From positions 124,001 through 188,000 of the forward strand of contig NZ_BNGS01000007.1 in NCBI RefSeq assembly GCF_014905555.1: a DNA stretch of 64,000 nt, given 5' to 3'. Source of the stretch: Streptomyces sp. Y2F8-2 (GTDB lineage: Bacteria > Actinomycetota > Actinomycetes > Streptomycetales > Streptomycetaceae). Shown one piece after another: positions 63,201 to 64,000 of the stretch (position 1 is the stretch's first letter; each line of letters begins with the position of its first letter). The position numbers and the translations under genes are program-made. The notes below the pieces were generated by a model, which was not told where the DNA came from, made no database searches, and saw nothing but the letters and a program-made list of their open reading frames with translations.

Positions 63201-63906
63201 GCATCTGCTGCGGCTCAGAGTCGACCAGCGGCCCGGAGCCCTGCGGGGCCTCGGGCGCGGCCTCGGCGGTCTCGGGCGCGGCCTCCGGGGCGACCGGCGC
63301 GGCGGTCGGCTGAACCGTCGGCGCGGGCTCGGGCGCCGGTGCCGGAACGACCGTTTCTGCGGCCGTCCCCTCGGTGCCCACCGGCGGCACGGTGTGCTGC
63401 TGCGGCGGAGGCCCCCAGGGGACCGCTCCCTGCGGGGAGTTCTCCCCCGGCTGCGGCACGTCGAGGTACTCGGGACCGGTCGTGGGCGGCCCTGAGGGGC
63501 GCATCGGGGCGTCCGCCGGACCACGGTCGGAGAGCGTGCGCACCGGGCTCGCGGAGGTGTCCGGGATGGGCGGGCCGAGGTGCAGCGGGCGGCGCGGCGT
63601 CGGCTGCTGAGCGGGCCCCGGAGGCGGCGTGCGGACCGCGCCGACGTCGATGGAGCCGCTGTCCCGGCCGGCCGCCTCGTGCGGACCCGGCTCGTGGGGA
63701 TACGGCGCCGGAGCCGGGGCGTGCTGCGGCATCTCGTTGCTCCATGGGCCCTGCTGGCCCGGCATCAGGAGCAGGTCGTCGTCCTCGGGGGTGCTGTCGG
63801 AAGGGTCGAGGTAGGTGTACGCGCCCGGCGCGAGGACGCCCGGCTGCTCCACCATGCCTGCGTTCTCCGGCAGCCCCTCGCCCGGGACCTGGCCGGTGTC
63901 GGTCAT
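60298..63906 (-). CDS. cobT: fusion: long disordered region + BluB + CobT (lower-ligand synthesis and activation for cobalamin)
   Basis: 1202 residues from an ATG with GCGAGGGG upstream. Residues 1 to about 625 are Pro/Ala/Glu-rich, low complexity and probably disordered, without membrane segments. Residues about 633-850 form a BluB-type flavin enzyme (LRVMRERRDIRNGF, HTAPSVGHSQPWDFVVI, MAPYSSALAVENLWLAARAE) that makes 5,6-dimethylbenzimidazole from FMN. Residues about 855-1200 are CobT (RMTKPAGALGMLE, GDHGVHAQGVTPWP, RGTGINDETLARK, LGEGTGALLALPLV with catalytic-type Glu near 1169), which attaches that base to nicotinate mononucleotide's ribose phosphate. The fusion couples two consecutive steps. 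Confidence 0.93.
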   Translation of the reverse strand: MTDTGQVPGEGLPENAGMVEQPGVLAPGAYTYLDPSDSTPEDDDLLLMPGQQGPWSNEMPQHAPAPAPYPHEPGPHEAAGRDSGSIDVGAVRTPPPGPAQQPTPRRPLHLGPPIPDTSASPVRTLSDRGPADAPMRPSGPPTTGPEYLDVPQPGENSPQGAVPWGPPPQQHTVPPVGTEGTAAETVVPAPAPEPAPTVQPTAAPVAPEAAPETAEAAPEAPQGSGPLVDSEPQQMPQPTPAAPQAAHGVPAPEGALGMPEQGQAEVFDDAGHVLSDGVPNGGSHGDAWHNDGSQHPGAVPAPDAAPAQDGPPAGLAPQVPDAVPVADAAPDFGAVPPVDSDAHIGVPAPAAETGPAPQTAEAPVPAPAAHPTAPAAEDHEPVAEAPAPQEVHDPGQAPAEQVHPSGTPAEQAHDTSGTPAADQHVPLTDTEARTPDAPALFTEPAPQQAPEEAQPAVAEPAQAVPVGGPAQAHGEQEAGDEPAAVPAVPADAPGVPADTAGAQAEAPVEPQADQSFGRFVPVEGTVPTTPHLAPTPPHALTVPPLPAQEQQPAEESAPAVAQQEEPAVQETVAMVPGPREGEAPAPEPHAEDPEPVVAQQADDLDTRAADQEESTAAVEEARQSTGPAAPGYDDAEREAVLRVMRERRDIRNGFRSDPIPHDVLLRVLEAAHTAPSVGHSQPWDFVVIRSAETRRTMHELAMRQREAYAKSLPKGRAKQFKELKIEAILDTPVNIVVTADPTRGGRHTLGRHTQPQMAPYSSALAVENLWLAARAEGLGVGWVSFFDEREMVRALGLPEHLEVVAYLCVGYVDEFPEEPELMQAGWSKRRPLSWVVHEETYGRRALPGEEPHDLLAETVAGIRPLDAKALGEAWERQKRMTKPAGALGMLEIISAQLSGLSRQCPPPIPEPAAVAIFAGDHGVHAQGVTPWPQEVTGQMVANFLGGGAVCNAFAGQVGAEVCVIDVGVAADLPATPGLLPRKVRAGTADMTTGPALTREEVKQAIEVGIETARDLVAAGNRALLTGEMGIANTTASAALIAVFTDTDPSEVTGRGTGINDETLARKTEVVRRAIELHQPDPADPIGVLAAFGGLEHAAMVGLLLGGASLRTPVILDGVSAGAAALVARAIAPEVLAACIAGHRSAEPGHVAALNKLGLRPLVDLDLRLGEGTGALLALPLVQSAARAMHEVATFDSAGVTEK

Positions 63907-64000
63907 GCGTACCCCTCGCCCATCGGTTAGTGCTTCTACGACCAGCTGGCCCGGAACGGCACGCCGACCGCCCGCAGTGAAGAACGAGCGTGCGTGCCCA
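63907..64000. other. upstream end of window, no gene seen
   Basis: 94 bases ahead of the cobT fusion gene. I see no coding frame with a start and no recognisable cobalamin riboswitch, although the visible stretch is too short to exclude one. Confidence 0.4.

Noticed and set aside
60292..63495. 1067-codon open frame on the plus strand across the cobT fusion
   Set aside because: It is antisense to a gene with clear BluB and CobT domains; long antisense frames are common in GC-rich DNA. No start signal or family resemblance.

Overview
The window is high-GC actinobacterial chromosome and almost certainly comes from a Streptomyces. The evidence is the very GC-rich third codon positions, many GTG (and a few TTG) starts, actinobacterial phosphatidylinositol mannoside genes, an SsgB sporulation protein, a CGNR zinc-finger protein, a TIGR02611/PGPGW membrane protein, and a gene order that (from memory) matches the conserved core of model Streptomyces chromosomes from rpsD through thrS and ssgB to cobT. 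I see no integrase, transposase, CRISPR array, rRNA operon or polyketide/NRPS cluster.

Layout. 1-9.4 kb: the start of a DUF948 gene, rpsD, rarA, a VKOR protein, then a tightly overlapped four-gene ABC-exporter/two-component operon on the plus strand (3634-7170), hisS and an MBL hydrolase. 9.5-11.7 kb (plus): a membrane-anchored cyclophilin and a DUF349 protein. 11.8-27.2 kb (minus): a long housekeeping run read from high to low coordinates: phosphatidylinositol-phosphate synthase, PIM acyltransferase, PimA-like mannosyltransferase, LemA-like protein, pdxS, pdxT, yebC, ruvC-ruvA-ruvB, yajC, secD, secF, apt, relA. Several hairpins split it into transcription units, including one upstream of ruvC and one upstream of relA. 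27.5-31.5 kb (plus): an EF-G-like GTPase and a large membrane protein of unknown function. 31.7-39.2 kb: HIT protein, thrS, a translationally coupled unknown/DUF4365 pair, a divergent DnaQ-type exonuclease, a DUF2207 membrane protein and tRNA-Val(CAC).

39.3-47.0 kb is the most accessory-looking part. It holds an SRPBCC gene and then a five-gene sugar-uptake and degradation operon (solute-binding lipoprotein, two permeases, YesL-like membrane protein, Tat-exported exo-rhamnogalacturonan-lyase-like enzyme). A LacI-type operator lies upstream of that operon, and the region is bounded by two near-identical tRNA-Val(CAC) genes. No transport ATPase or LacI regulator lies in the cluster.

47.0-53.5 kb: PGPGW protein, ssgB, CGNR protein, a possible 50-residue membrane peptide, a small membrane protein, DsbA-like protein, tandem-GNAT protein and pabC/pabB. 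53.7-54.2 kb: a tRNA operon Gly(GCC)-Cys(GCA)-3x Val(GAC) with a recognisable promoter and terminator. 54.2-58.9 kb: zinc-ribbon protein, phosphotransferase, two small proteins, a Ser/Thr kinase and a TrmH-family methyltransferase. 58.9-64.0 kb: siroheme/cobalamin genes, namely a bifunctional CysG-like protein and a 1202-residue fusion of a long disordered region, BluB and CobT.

Most of the window is ordinary conserved core. The best candidates for a second look are the disordered-BluB-CobT fusion, the DUF4365 pair, the EF-G paralogue with an altered G4 motif, the tRNA-bounded sugar cluster, and the modular intergenic repeats, one of which carries a nested insertion.
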